A stretch of 64,000 nucleotides of DNA from Anaerolineae bacterium. Lineage in GTDB: Bacteria; Chloroflexota; Anaerolineae; Aggregatilineales; Phototrophicaceae. The notes under the pieces are model-generated. The model made no database searches, was not told the origin of the DNA, and worked only from the letters and a program-made list of their open reading frames with translations. Position numbers and translations under genes: made by a program. The stretch is taken from NCBI GenBank assembly GCA_022843385.1, contig JALHNT010000027.1:1-64000 (forward strand). Reading direction: 5' to 3'. Positions 54,842-63,048 of the stretch are shown one piece after another. Each line of letters opens with the position of its first letter. The stretch's first letter is position 1.

Positions 54842-55447
54842 ATGGAAATTCGTGATCGGCGGTATCTGTTGGAGATGTTCAAAGCGCTGGCCGATGAGCA
54901 GCGCCTCAAGATGGTGGGCTGGTTGTGTCGCGGTGAGTACAAGGCGCATGAACTGGCGGAACTGGCCGGGATCTCCGCGCCGACGATTTCGCATCACCTG
55001 GGCAAGCTGCGGTTAGTCGGGTTGGTGCAGTTGCGCGATGCTGGACCAGAGAAGTTCTATCGCATCAACCGGGCGGCGTTGGACGAATTCAAACAGTTCG
55101 TCGGACAAATCGACCAGATGGCGCTCGACCTGGGGACGAAAGACGAAAGCTGGCTCGATGCGCTGCCGCTAAATGAGGCTGACCGGAAAGTGCTGGCGAA
55201 CTACACGCTGAACGGCTATCTGACGCGCATCCCATCAAAAGAGAAGAATCTGATGGTGGTGCTGCGCTGGCTGGCAACTCTGTTTCAGCCGGCTGTCCGC
55301 TATAGCGAGCCGGAAGTCAACGCCATCCTGACCAAAGTTCATAGCGATTACGCCACACTGCGGCGCGATCTAGTGGACTTTGGCTTTCTGCGGCGGGAGC
55401 GTGCCGGAACGCAATACTGGCTGACTCCCGATGATGAAACGGCTTAA
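54842..55447 (+). CDS. ArsR-like HTH regulator with DUF2087 domain
   Basis: Protein of 201 residues. The N-terminal 90 residues are an ArsR-type winged helix (MFKALADEQRLKMVGWL, AHELAELAGISAPTISHHL). The C-terminal part is DUF2087 (LNGYLTRIPSKEKNLMVVLRWLA, VNAILTKVHSDYATLRRDLVD), found in regulators of unknown ligand and near toxin or stress genes. GAAGGAGGAG precedes the ATG. It follows a strong palindromic operator, so it probably controls itself. No metal-binding cysteine motif of classical ArsR is seen. Confidence 0.85.
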   Translation: MEIRDRRYLLEMFKALADEQRLKMVGWLCRGEYKAHELAELAGISAPTISHHLGKLRLVGLVQLRDAGPEKFYRINRAALDEFKQFVGQIDQMALDLGTKDESWLDALPLNEADRKVLANYTLNGYLTRIPSKEKNLMVVLRWLATLFQPAVRYSEPEVNAILTKVHSDYATLRRDLVDFGFLRRERAGTQYWLTPDDETA

Positions 55448-55453
55448 GGCGTA

Positions 55454-55484
55454 GGATGGGCGGGCAGGGTTACGCCGCCCATCC
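55454..55484. terminator. Bidirectional hairpin between the regulator and SUKH genes
   Basis: GGATGGGCGG (55454-55463) pairs perfectly with CCGCCCATCC (55475-55484) around an 11-base loop. It is centred between the two convergent stop codons. No T-run. Confidence 0.6.
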
Positions 55485-55492
55485 TCCCTCGC

Positions 55493-56050
55493 TCAGACCA
55501 GCCATTCGCTCCAGAAGCGAATCGCGCGCGGAGTCTCCGGGCTGGTGCTGGGGTTGGGAATGCCAAACTCGGCGCTGAGATAGGCCGCCAGATCGTTGCC
55601 ATAAATGATGATGTCGCTCTGATGAACCGAGAACACCGGATTGCCGGCCTCTGGCGGTTCTGAGGGGATGAAGCGATGGATGTAGACCGGGATCAGGCGT
55701 GGCACAGTCGCCAGTTCGCGCCGGGCAATCGCCAGCGACTCGGCCAGAGTGTCTGGCTGGGTACCCCATTCGTCCAGCCACAGGTTGTTATGTTCAATAT
55801 CGAAGTACAGGCCGTCGAGGGCAAAGTTGATCTGCTCCCAGAGCTTCTCTTCGCTGGCCGAACGCCAGTTGGGGAAGCGCGGCGAAACCGGCAGCGCCGC
55901 CTGAAGGAACTGGCGCAGGTCGGGCGGGAACTGAAAGCCGAAGGTCAGTTGGACACGATTGATTTCGGCATCGGTCAGGCCGACTTCAAAGAGAATACCC
56001 TTACTGGTCAACGAGTCAATCAGTCGCTGGATGGTCGCTGCGGTTAACAT
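55493..56050 (-). CDS. SMI1/KNR4 (SUKH)-family protein, predicted immunity to the adjacent toxin
   Basis: Protein of 185 residues without a signal peptide. The core pattern is SUKH: GLTDAEINRVQLTFGFQFPPDLRQFLQ in the N-terminal part (split here: GLTDAEINRVQ, FGFQFPPDLRQFL), LIPVYIHRFIPS and NPVFSVHQSDIIIYGNDL in the C-terminal part. SUKH proteins are the commonest immunity proteins of bacterial polymorphic toxins. It starts 11 bases after the stop of the RNase-like toxin gene with its own AAGGAGAG, the usual toxin-then-immunity order. Neutralisation of that RNase is inferred from family and position. Confidence 0.83.
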   Translation of the reverse strand: MLTAATIQRLIDSLTSKGILFEVGLTDAEINRVQLTFGFQFPPDLRQFLQAALPVSPRFPNWRSASEEKLWEQINFALDGLYFDIEHNNLWLDEWGTQPDTLAESLAIARRELATVPRLIPVYIHRFIPSEPPEAGNPVFSVHQSDIIIYGNDLAAYLSAEFGIPNPSTSPETPRAIRFWSEWLV

Positions 56051-56061
56051 CAGGACTCTCC

Positions 56062-56625
56062 TTAATCGAATTCGGTGAAATTGGCGTAGTGATCGCCGGT
56101 GAAGTATTTCTTGCCATCAGCACCGATGACAATCCGGTCGGTGCCGCGCCCGACGCCTTTGGTGTACGGGTTGGTATCCCACTCGGTGTAGCTGGTGGCG
56201 GTCGGCAGGTCACCGCTCTTGTTCATATAGACATCGCCCCCGACATAGGTATCGCTCTCTTTGGCGTAGGTTTTCTTGTTGGCCTTGCCGATTTTGACCT
56301 GGGTGAAGGCCAGGCTGCCCATGTTCTTGACAATCCAATCGCCGAGCTGCTTCACCCCATCCGCGACCGTCCCCTTCTTCACTGCGCGCTGGATGGTTGC
56401 CAGGGCGCGCTGCACATACTGCGAGGTGAAGCGGTTGCCATACATCTGCTGCATCGAACGCATGATAGCTGGTGTGAGATGCTGCGGTTGCGGACTGTGG
56501 AGCGCAGCCGCGATGTCGCTGGATTCGGCTTCAGTCTCGTGGCTTAGGAGTTCGTCCAGGTTGTCAGCCGTCTGAGTCTGCGGGGATTTGGGGGCGTGCT
56601 TGGGCGAAAGCAATGGGTCTGGCAT
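56062..56625 (-). CDS. Predicted RNase toxin: GNR leader plus barnase/N1-type domain
   Basis: Protein of 187 residues from ATG 56625 (AGAGGAC upstream). The N-terminal 75 residues are flexible and contain LTPAIMRSMQQMYGNR followed by VQRAL, which resembles the QxxxGNRxxxxL segment of proteins delivered by extracellular contractile injection systems. The C-terminal 45 residues match barnase-like RNases (N1/T1 superfamily): Glu148 in YTEWD, Arg164 in TDRIV and His179 in GDHY, equal to barnase Glu73, Arg87 and His102. All three catalytic positions are kept, so it should cut RNA. No signal peptide. A SUKH gene follows. Delivery route and target are inferred. Confidence 0.82.
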   Translation of the reverse strand: MPDPLLSPKHAPKSPQTQTADNLDELLSHETEAESSDIAAALHSPQPQHLTPAIMRSMQQMYGNRFTSQYVQRALATIQRAVKKGTVADGVKQLGDWIVKNMGSLAFTQVKIGKANKKTYAKESDTYVGGDVYMNKSGDLPTATSYTEWDTNPYTKGVGRGTDRIVIGADGKKYFTGDHYANFTEFD

Positions 56626-56695
56626 AATGTCCTCTTTATCCAGCTTTTTCGTACAGTATAGCCGATGTTGCCCCGCACGTTCCATGAAGATACGG

Positions 56696-58672
56696 TCATT
56701 GCTCGACCACAATCGTCGTCAGCACCAGCGACTCGCCGCTGGCTGTACCCTGTGATTCGCTGACCGGCAGGCGTTGACCGGTGACATAATTGTACAGCCC
56801 GACGCGCACCTGATAGCTCCCGGCAGCCAGATCCGACGTAAGCGCCAGGGTGAAGGGTGGGCTGATGAGGGTTTCGCCGGGATCATCCCAACTGAGCGTC
56901 GGGCGTTCCGCGACGGCAGGTGAGCCATCGGCCTGAGCCAGTGGGGTTGGGTCATCGGGCGCGGTCAGGTGCAGGAACAGCGAGTAGTTGTCCGCCGGAG
57001 TCTGGGGTGCGTTCCAGTAAAAGCGCAGCGTCAAGGTATCGCCGGGGCGGAGCGTGGCCGCGCTCTGATCGATGCCGATGAGATGAATGGCCTCACCAAA
57101 GCGCCAGTCCGTGACGGTTTGCATCCGCCACAGCCGGTAGAAGCTCATGGCCGGGCCGCTCTCGTCGGGTTCGTCGAAGTCGCGCAGATGCAGCAGTTGG
57201 TTCAGATACGCCTGTCCTGCTTCGGTGGCGGCCATGCCATCGCGCTCGCCCTGCGTCAGCGCCACATAACTCATGCCGCGCGGCTCGATCCATTCGCTGA
57301 CCGGATATTCCATCACATTGCCGGTGATCCACCAATCGACCCAGCGGCGATGCGGGATGCCACCCCAGATCGGGTTGAAGGTCTTATGATTCTCCTGGTT
57401 GACGATGACGGTGCCGGGGTCAAGGTTGATGTCGAACCACTGGCGCAGCTCGACGCGGCGATCCGGCTGGCGGCGTTCCTGCACCAGACTCCATGACTCG
57501 CCGAGCTGCGGCAGCCAGGCGAAAACCAGCAGCACCAGCGCCAGCCCACCCACTCGCTGGATTGCTGGCGGGAGAAGGGGCAGCCGGGCGATCTCGGCGA
57601 CCGCGATGCCGAAGAGGACACAGGCGGCGACCGTGCCGGGCAGCACATGCCGGATGGCGCTCGGATCGACCTGACTGTAGCTGTTGACCAGCCAGGGGAC
57701 GCTGATGAGCAGCAGCGCCGCCAGCAACACAGCGCGACCATCCGGCAGCGAGGACTGATCATGCCGGCCTTGCCGCCAGCGCCAGATCAGGCTCGCGCCG
57801 CCGACCAGCCCGGCTGCGATGAAAGCCAGGCCGTTGATCGGGAAGATGGTGTAATACAGGTTGTTGACCAGACGGCTGACATCGAACAGGTTGCGCAGCC
57901 CCTCGCTCTGCACCGTCGCGCCTTCGCGCTGAAGGTTGTTGAAGTCGATGCCATAGCCGAAGACCAGCCATAAACCGACGGCGGCGATCAGCAGTGCAGA
58001 CAGGACAAACCAACGCCAGCGCTTCCCCAGCCCGACACTTTTGTCCGTCAGCCCGATCATGAATGCAGCCACCATCCCCGGCAGCAGCGCCGGCAGCGCC
58101 GGATACTTCATCAGCACCGCCAGCAGCCCGGCTACAACACTGCCGACCAGCCACGAACGCCGCGCCGGTTCCTGCCAGCCGACCAGCGCCAGATAAGCGG
58201 CCAGCGCGGTCAGGCAATAGATGAAAGGATCGGGCAGGGCATAGACGCCGTTCATCAGCACCAGCGGCGCGATACCCCAGGCCATCCCGGCCGCCCAGCC
58301 CGCGCCCGCGCCCGCCGCTCGCCGAGCCGTGAGGGCGATGACCACCAACGTGAGCAGGTTGACGAGGACGGCGACGAAGCGAAAGAACTCGACCGTGGCC
58401 GCCAGCCCGCTGATGCCGAGCGCTTCCAGTGGCGGTTGCAGCACGGTGTTGAGCCAGACGTAGGCCGGGGGGATGCCGGCGTAATAGCCGCCGCTGTCGT
58501 ACAGGCCGCGCCACTCCTGCCCGCCCAGATAGTAGGCCGGCTCGTCAGGGTGATCGACATATGGCAGGCTGAAGCGGTAGCTGGCAAAGCGCAGCGCCCC
58601 GGCCACGACGATGATGAGCAGCAGGCCGAGCGCGAAACGCTGCCCGGCGACACGGTTCAGGATAGTGTTCAT
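56696..58672 (-). CDS. GT-C type membrane glycosyltransferase-like protein
   Basis: Protein of 658 residues with about 12 membrane helices and the outside loop motif YVDHPDEPAYYLGG, whose Asp-Glu marks the PMT/ArnT-like clan using lipid-linked sugars. VYALPDPFIYCLTALAAYL is the second conserved loop. The last 150 residues are a beta-sandwich outside the membrane (LTLRFYWNAPQTPADNY shortened: LRFYWNAPQTP), often present in these large Chloroflexota proteins. Acceptor unknown. It lies 70 bp upstream of the toxin gene on the same strand, with no evidence of a shared role. Confidence 0.78.
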   Translation of the reverse strand: MNTILNRVAGQRFALGLLLIIVVAGALRFASYRFSLPYVDHPDEPAYYLGGQEWRGLYDSGGYYAGIPPAYVWLNTVLQPPLEALGISGLAATVEFFRFVAVLVNLLTLVVIALTARRAAGAGAGWAAGMAWGIAPLVLMNGVYALPDPFIYCLTALAAYLALVGWQEPARRSWLVGSVVAGLLAVLMKYPALPALLPGMVAAFMIGLTDKSVGLGKRWRWFVLSALLIAAVGLWLVFGYGIDFNNLQREGATVQSEGLRNLFDVSRLVNNLYYTIFPINGLAFIAAGLVGGASLIWRWRQGRHDQSSLPDGRAVLLAALLLISVPWLVNSYSQVDPSAIRHVLPGTVAACVLFGIAVAEIARLPLLPPAIQRVGGLALVLLVFAWLPQLGESWSLVQERRQPDRRVELRQWFDINLDPGTVIVNQENHKTFNPIWGGIPHRRWVDWWITGNVMEYPVSEWIEPRGMSYVALTQGERDGMAATEAGQAYLNQLLHLRDFDEPDESGPAMSFYRLWRMQTVTDWRFGEAIHLIGIDQSAATLRPGDTLTLRFYWNAPQTPADNYSLFLHLTAPDDPTPLAQADGSPAVAERPTLSWDDPGETLISPPFTLALTSDLAAGSYQVRVGLYNYVTGQRLPVSESQGTASGESLVLTTIVVEQ

Positions 58673-58715
58673 GGGTTGGATGATAGCCGATGGCGGCCTC
58701 CGGCGAAAGAGGCTC

Positions 58716-59525
58716 TCAGGCTGGCTTCATCGCCATCGCCGGCGCAGCCTGAACGGGTTTGAGCGCCGCTGGCAGGGGTTGGCCCGTCACCCAGGCGCGG
58801 ATGGTATCGGCAAAGAGCTGGGGATGTTCGCCGTTCCAGGCATGATGGGCGTTGGGCGCGTAGGCCATCACAGCGTTGGGCATGACCGCAGCAAAATGGG
58901 GCAAACCCTGTACGATGGCGCCCACTTCTTTGTCCCCAGCCAGCGCCAGAACACGGGCATCGCACCGGTCAAAAGCGCTCGCCAGATCATAATTCAGCAC
59001 TTCATCATACATCCGCCTGACCCCGTCCAGGTTCATCTGTTTGCTGTCGCGCTGAAAATAGGGGATGGCCTCAGCGGGCAGATTCATTACCTTCCCCATC
59101 AGCCAGATGAAGGGATCGACCTTGTTCAGCGGCAGCAGCAGGCGCATCACGGCGCGATTGAAGAAGGACGCGCCAATTGGTTGACCAGCGACTCCGCTAA
59201 TCATCAGGCTCTCGACTACCTGCGGCGCATCGCGCAACACCTGTAAGCCGACATAGCCGCCCAGCGATAAGCCCACGAGGTGGGCCTTTCCGCCAGGAAC
59301 CTGCTCGGCGATGATGGCTGCGACCTGGCGGGCGCTGTCAGCAAATGAGATCCAGGGCATCTGGATGCTGCCGCCGGCGTTGGGCAAATCGATGGTCAGG
59401 CAGTGGAAGTCGGCGGATAAATCCCGCACCTGTTCGGTCCACATCCAACTGCTGACCCCCAGGCCATGCAGAAAGACGATGGTCGGGGCATTTGGTGATC
59501 CGGTGTGGGTCACATGCAGCGTCAT
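58716..59525 (-). CDS. Alpha/beta hydrolase
   Basis: Protein of 269 residues. The oxyanion region FLHGLGVSS, nucleophile elbow GLSLGG (Ser87), an acid in VLALAGDKE and a His in NAHHAWNGEHP form the expected Ser-Asp-His triad. This is the broad 3-oxoadipate enol-lactonase/esterase-like group; the substrate cannot be read from sequence. Its start overlaps the stop of the HTH gene as ATGA, so the two form one operon under the double operator at 60069-60121. Confidence 0.84.
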   Translation of the reverse strand: MTLHVTHTGSPNAPTIVFLHGLGVSSWMWTEQVRDLSADFHCLTIDLPNAGGSIQMPWISFADSARQVAAIIAEQVPGGKAHLVGLSLGGYVGLQVLRDAPQVVESLMISGVAGQPIGASFFNRAVMRLLLPLNKVDPFIWLMGKVMNLPAEAIPYFQRDSKQMNLDGVRRMYDEVLNYDLASAFDRCDARVLALAGDKEVGAIVQGLPHFAAVMPNAVMAYAPNAHHAWNGEHPQLFADTIRAWVTGQPLPAALKPVQAAPAMAMKPA

Positions 59526-60058
59526 GACGAGTCTCCTTGAGGGATAGTTATAGCCCCCAGCACATAGCGTTTGCTTTCGGGGCTGGGTGGGCGATTCAGG
59601 TAAGAAGCCAGCAATGTCTCAAATTCATAGGTGAGGGTCTGGAATTCATCGTCGCTCAGTTGCAGCGTGATGCGCCGGTAGCTCATGCCATCGTCGCCCA
59701 CCTGGCTCAGGTCAGCCTTCTGGGTGTACTGGGTGAAGGTTTCCAGCAGGCTGACCATGTAAGCCAGAAAAGCCTGCTGGTGATCTTCGGCTGAAAGCGA
59801 ACGCATCTCCTCCAGCGTCAGCCGGCCAGCCCCATGCTTCACCCGGTAGGTGCGTTCCAGGGCACCATTGACCGGCTTTTCCGAGGCAATTTCCAGCAGG
59901 CCACCATCCAGCAGCAGCTTGATCTGGCGATAGAGCGTCGCATGTGGCACATCCGGCAGCGCCGCAGCCACTTGCGACGGTGTGCGCTCGTGGGCGATCA
60001 GCTCGGTCAGGATACGCATCCGCAGCGGGTGGAGCAGGAGTTCCAGTCGTTCTTGCAT
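59522..60058 (-). CDS. ArsR-like helix-turn-helix regulator
   Basis: About 178 residues from ATG 60058 (AGAGGT upstream). The N-terminal winged helix reads ERLELLLHPLRMRILTELI, then TPSQVAAALPDVPHATLYRQIKLL (split: TPSQVAAALPDVPHATLY), as in HTH_20/ArsR-like proteins. A C-terminal helical domain of about 90 residues follows (SAEDHQQAFLAYMVSLLETF). It is co-transcribed with the hydrolase and very likely binds the two ATTCTCA...TGAGAAT dyads in its own promoter. Confidence 0.8.
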   Translation of the reverse strand: MQERLELLLHPLRMRILTELIAHERTPSQVAAALPDVPHATLYRQIKLLLDGGLLEIASEKPVNGALERTYRVKHGAGRLTLEEMRSLSAEDHQQAFLAYMVSLLETFTQYTQKADLSQVGDDGMSYRRITLQLSDDEFQTLTYEFETLLASYLNRPPSPESKRYVLGAITIPQGDSS

Positions 60059-60068
60059 GGAGACCTCT

Positions 60069-60086
60069 ATTCTCAATCGTGAGAAT
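60069..60086. promoter_or_regulatory. Operator 1 of the HTH-hydrolase operon
   Basis: ATTCTCA-ATCG-TGAGAAT, perfect seven-base arms with a four-base spacer, lies between the predicted transcription start (about 60090) and the ribosome site of the HTH gene. It shares its arms with operator 2, the centres being 33 bp apart, three helical turns. Confidence 0.7.
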
Positions 60087-60096
60087 GGCTGTCATC

Positions 60097-60125
60097 ATAC
60101 TATTCTCAAAAGTGAGAATAGTCAA
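60097..60125 (-). promoter_or_regulatory. Promoter of the HTH-hydrolase operon with operator 2 inside
   Basis: On the minus strand TTGACT (60125-60120) and TAGTAT (60102-60097) are separated by 17 bp. The spacer is filled by the dyad CTATTCTCA-AAAG-TGAGAATAG (60100-60121), perfect nine-base arms, overlapping both boxes. A protein bound there must exclude RNA polymerase, consistent with autorepression. Confidence 0.7.
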
Positions 60126-60214
60126 GCATTTGGTGTTATGGGCGCTGCAAATGGTGGTTGATGGGTATACTGATGCACTCTGTGGATGAACTTACGGCTT
60201 TCGGGGGAGGGCAA

Positions 60215-61171
60215 ATGACATTGATCACGCTGCACGATATTGAGCAGGCCCAGCCGGTCATCGCGCCGTACCTGCACCGGACGCCAATCCTGACGGCCTC
60301 GGCGCTGGGGGCGATGATCAATTGCCGGCTGCTGTTCAAAGCCGAGTTGTTTCAGAAGGCCGGTTCATTCAAGCCGCGCGGCGCGCTGAACAAGCTCAAC
60401 AGCCTGACCGCCGAGGAACGCCAGCGTGGGGTGATCGCCATCAGCGCGGGCAATCATGCCGCCGGGCTGGCCTATGCCGCCTCCGTCATGAACATCCGCG
60501 CCACCATCGTGATGCCCGAAGCCGCGGTTGCCAGCAAAGTCCAGGCCACGCGCGGCTATGGCGCGACTGCCGTGCTGCACGGCAGCGGCAAGGACCTCAT
60601 GCCCAAAGCGCGCGAATTGCAGGCGGCGCACAATCTGACCTTCTGCCACCCATTTGACGATCCACTGGTGATCGCCGGACAGGGAACCGTAGGGCTGGAG
60701 ATCAGCCAGGATGTTGCTGCGCCGGATGTGGTGATGGTGCCAATCGGCGGTGGTGGGCTGATCGCTGGCGTGGCGACGGCCATCAAGGCGCACTATCCCC
60801 GGACGAGAGTAATCGGGGTCGAGCCAGAAGGCGCCGCCAAGATGCTGCCCAGCCTGCAACAGGGCACGCCGGTGACACTAGAAGCAACGCACACGATCGC
60901 TGATGGGCTGGCGGCTCCTTTCGCCGGGGCGCACACGCTGGAGCATGTGCAACGCTTTGTCGATGAGGTGGTGCTGGTTTCAGATGCCGAGATCACCGAG
61001 GCCATGCTGTTGATTATGGAACGTTGCAAGCTGATGGTTGAGCCATCGGGCGCGGCGGGTTTCGCGGCGCTGCTGTTCAACCGCATAACGGTTGCGCCCG
61101 GCAGCACCGTTGTCTGCATTCTTTCGGGGGGTAACGTTGATCGGCAGCGCTTGAAAACGATTCTGTCCTGA
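60215..61171 (+). CDS. Threonine dehydratase-like PLP enzyme
   Basis: Fold-type II PLP enzyme of 318 residues. Lys53 in KAGSFKPRGA forms the Schiff base, AISAGNHAAGLAYAA binds substrate, and IGGGGLIAG (about 177-185) holds the phosphate. The end ILSGGNVD contains the residue facing the pyridine nitrogen. Short form without the regulatory ACT domain, as in catabolic threonine ammonia-lyases, threo-hydroxyaspartate ammonia-lyases and serine racemases. ATG 60215 has GGGGGAGGG upstream; the longer frame from 60158 lacks this. Probably converts threonine or serine to a 2-oxoacid and ammonia. Confidence 0.85.
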   Translation: MTLITLHDIEQAQPVIAPYLHRTPILTASALGAMINCRLLFKAELFQKAGSFKPRGALNKLNSLTAEERQRGVIAISAGNHAAGLAYAASVMNIRATIVMPEAAVASKVQATRGYGATAVLHGSGKDLMPKARELQAAHNLTFCHPFDDPLVIAGQGTVGLEISQDVAAPDVVMVPIGGGGLIAGVATAIKAHYPRTRVIGVEPEGAAKMLPSLQQGTPVTLEATHTIADGLAAPFAGAHTLEHVQRFVDEVVLVSDAEITEAMLLIMERCKLMVEPSGAAGFAALLFNRITVAPGSTVVCILSGGNVDRQRLKTILS

Positions 61172-61181
61172 CCCAACCGCG

Positions 61182-61628
61182 TCACGGTGCTGCCGGGCGC
61201 ATCAGTTCCAGCACGTAGGCTGCCACCGCCCAGCGTTCTGCTTCCGGCAGGATGCGCTCCCAGGGTGGCATGTACTTTTCCAGTCGCCCCAGACTGATGA
61301 CCGCAAAGATGTCTTGGGTTGTTTGAACGCTCATCAGGGTGGGTTGCCTGAAATCCGGGGGTGGGGTCTTGATGCCACCCGATAGGACGGAAGGGCCATC
61401 GCCGCGTCCTTCCAGGCCATGACAGGCGGTACAGTTTTCGGCGTAAACGGCTGCCCCAAGCGCCAGATTGGGCTGGGCGATCATCTGTTGAACGATGTCA
61501 TCCGGCAGCGTGGTCGGAGTAGGAACGAACGTCGCGACCGGGCGCGTTGCAGAGGGTCGAAGACCGCTGGCTGCGATCAGACTGAGGCAGACGCCCAGCG
61601 CGAAAATAATGAACAGCCACCCTTTCAC
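61182..61628 (-). CDS. Monohaem class I cytochrome c
   Basis: Protein of 148 residues with an N-terminal signal/anchor (WLFIIFALGVCLSLIAAS), a Thr/Pro linker and one haem site, CTACH (Cys66, Cys69, His70). Met120 in EKYMPPW is the expected sixth ligand. It belongs to the Cytochrome_CBB3/c-type domain family and sits outside the membrane. Last gene of the nrfHA operon, 65 bp after nrfA with a hairpin between, so it may be an electron carrier for nitrite reduction or simply share its regulation. Confidence 0.85.
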   Translation of the reverse strand: MKGWLFIIFALGVCLSLIAASGLRPSATRPVATFVPTPTTLPDDIVQQMIAQPNLALGAAVYAENCTACHGLEGRGDGPSVLSGGIKTPPPDFRQPTLMSVQTTQDIFAVISLGRLEKYMPPWERILPEAERWAVAAYVLELMRPAAP

Positions 61629-61646
61629 TCAAGATACTCCAATCGT

Positions 61647-61676
61647 GGCAGAGGCACTCGCAGAAGCGCCTCTGCC
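61647..61676 (-). terminator. Hairpin between nrfA and the cytochrome c gene
   Basis: GGCAGAGGC (61647-61655) pairs perfectly with GCCTCTGCC (61668-61676) around a 12-base loop. No T-run follows in the transcribed direction, so a partial terminator or processing signal reducing the downstream cytochrome is more likely than full termination. Confidence 0.45.
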
Positions 61677-61693
61677 TGATAATCCAGTTTGCA

Positions 61694-63025
61694 TCACCCG
61701 TCGTTGGCGATGGACACATTCCCACTGCTCAGGTCTGCTGTGACCTGTACCGCAATCAACTGCGCCTGACGGGCGTAATCAATGGCAGCCGCCAACACCC
61801 GCGCCGCTTCCTGTGGGCTATGGAAACCGGTGCTGTTTTCCGATGAGATGAAGTCCCAGCGGAGTGAAGCGCGGCGATGGTTCAGCAGCGCTTCGGTCAA
61901 CATCTCGTCGGTGGCTCCGGCTTCACGGGCAATCCGGATCGCATCAATCGCATCCAGCAGCGCTTCCTCGGTCAGCCGCAGCAGCGAAGCGGTGTTGTCC
62001 TGGATGATGCTGACACGGGTGCGCAGCTCATCTTCCGAGATATTGTGGCAGCCCTGGCAGGCGTTATTGAGATTATCCAGCGGGCTGCGAATCCAGTGGT
62101 CGGAGATCTTGACGCCGCCCTCACGCATAAACGGCATGTGACAGTCGGCGCAGGTGACGCCGGAACGGGCGTGGATGCCGGTGCTGGATAGCTCGTATTC
62201 CGGATGCTGGATTTTGATCATCGGTGCGCCGGTCACCGCATGCGTCCAGTCCTTGAAACCGTATTCGTCGTAATGCGATTCGATGTTGTCGATGGTCAAG
62301 CCCTGGCTCCAGGGGAAAGTCAGCACCTTGTTATCGCCCAGGAAGTAATACTCGACATGACACTGAGCGCAGACATACGTCCGCATCTCCTGGCGCGATG
62401 CCTGCGTCCAATCGATGCCCTGGGCATCGAGCGCGTTAATCAGCGCTGGACGGGTCAGGCGCAGCGCCATCGTCTCGGGGTCATGGCAATCGGCACAGGA
62501 CGAACCCAGATGCAGGTCATCAGTAAGGTCGTTGAAGGGAGTGACATTGAATTGTTCCCAGCCCATGCTGGCGATCAGTTGCGGGGTTTCAGCGGCATGG
62601 CAGTTGGCGCAGGCACCCGGCTGATTGACGATCTTCACCCGCTCGGTATTGGCCTGGTCAACCTGGGCATAGAAGTGACCGCGCTCCTCGTTGTGATCCT
62701 TGCTGAAGGCATAGCCCGCCCAGATGGTCACCATAGCCGGATAGCGTTCCAGCTTGCTGTACACCTCGGAACCGCCATAGGGCGTGGCACCGTAATTCTC
62801 CTGAGTCATCATGAAGCGGTCGTATTGACGGGGGAAGTTCTGTCCCCAGACAGCCGGGTCGAGTTCGTCCGCCGCGATCTCAACCACGCGCAGCGGGAAC
62901 TGCGCCGCCTCGTTCTGGCGCTGATTGATGCTGATGAGCAGCGCGGTGACGCCAATCGTCAGCAGGACCGCTCCGGCGAATACCATGATATAGATGAAGG
63001 TCTGACGTGAAAAAACTTTATTCAT
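61694..63025 (-). CDS. nrfA: Cytochrome c nitrite reductase, catalytic subunit NrfA
   Basis: Pentahaem enzyme of 443 residues reducing nitrite to ammonium with six electrons outside the membrane. An uncleaved-looking hydrophobic N-terminus (IYIMVFAGAVLLTIGV) anchors it. Haem motifs: CANCH (139-143), CADCH (177-181), CAQCH (219-223), CADCH (292-296), CQGCH (323-327). The first, active-site haem is CXXCH, not the CXXCK of many NrfA proteins, so it needs no special haem lyase. Catalytic Arg115 (ERGHFYA), Tyr226 (VEYYF) and His274 (IQHPEYE) are present. Follows nrfH by 23 bp. Confidence 0.93.
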   Translation of the reverse strand: MNKVFSRQTFIYIMVFAGAVLLTIGVTALLISINQRQNEAAQFPLRVVEIAADELDPAVWGQNFPRQYDRFMMTQENYGATPYGGSEVYSKLERYPAMVTIWAGYAFSKDHNEERGHFYAQVDQANTERVKIVNQPGACANCHAAETPQLIASMGWEQFNVTPFNDLTDDLHLGSSCADCHDPETMALRLTRPALINALDAQGIDWTQASRQEMRTYVCAQCHVEYYFLGDNKVLTFPWSQGLTIDNIESHYDEYGFKDWTHAVTGAPMIKIQHPEYELSSTGIHARSGVTCADCHMPFMREGGVKISDHWIRSPLDNLNNACQGCHNISEDELRTRVSIIQDNTASLLRLTEEALLDAIDAIRIAREAGATDEMLTEALLNHRRASLRWDFISSENSTGFHSPQEAARVLAAAIDYARQAQLIAVQVTADLSSGNVSIANDG

Positions 63026-63048
63026 CGATGCTCATCTCCTCTGATCAG

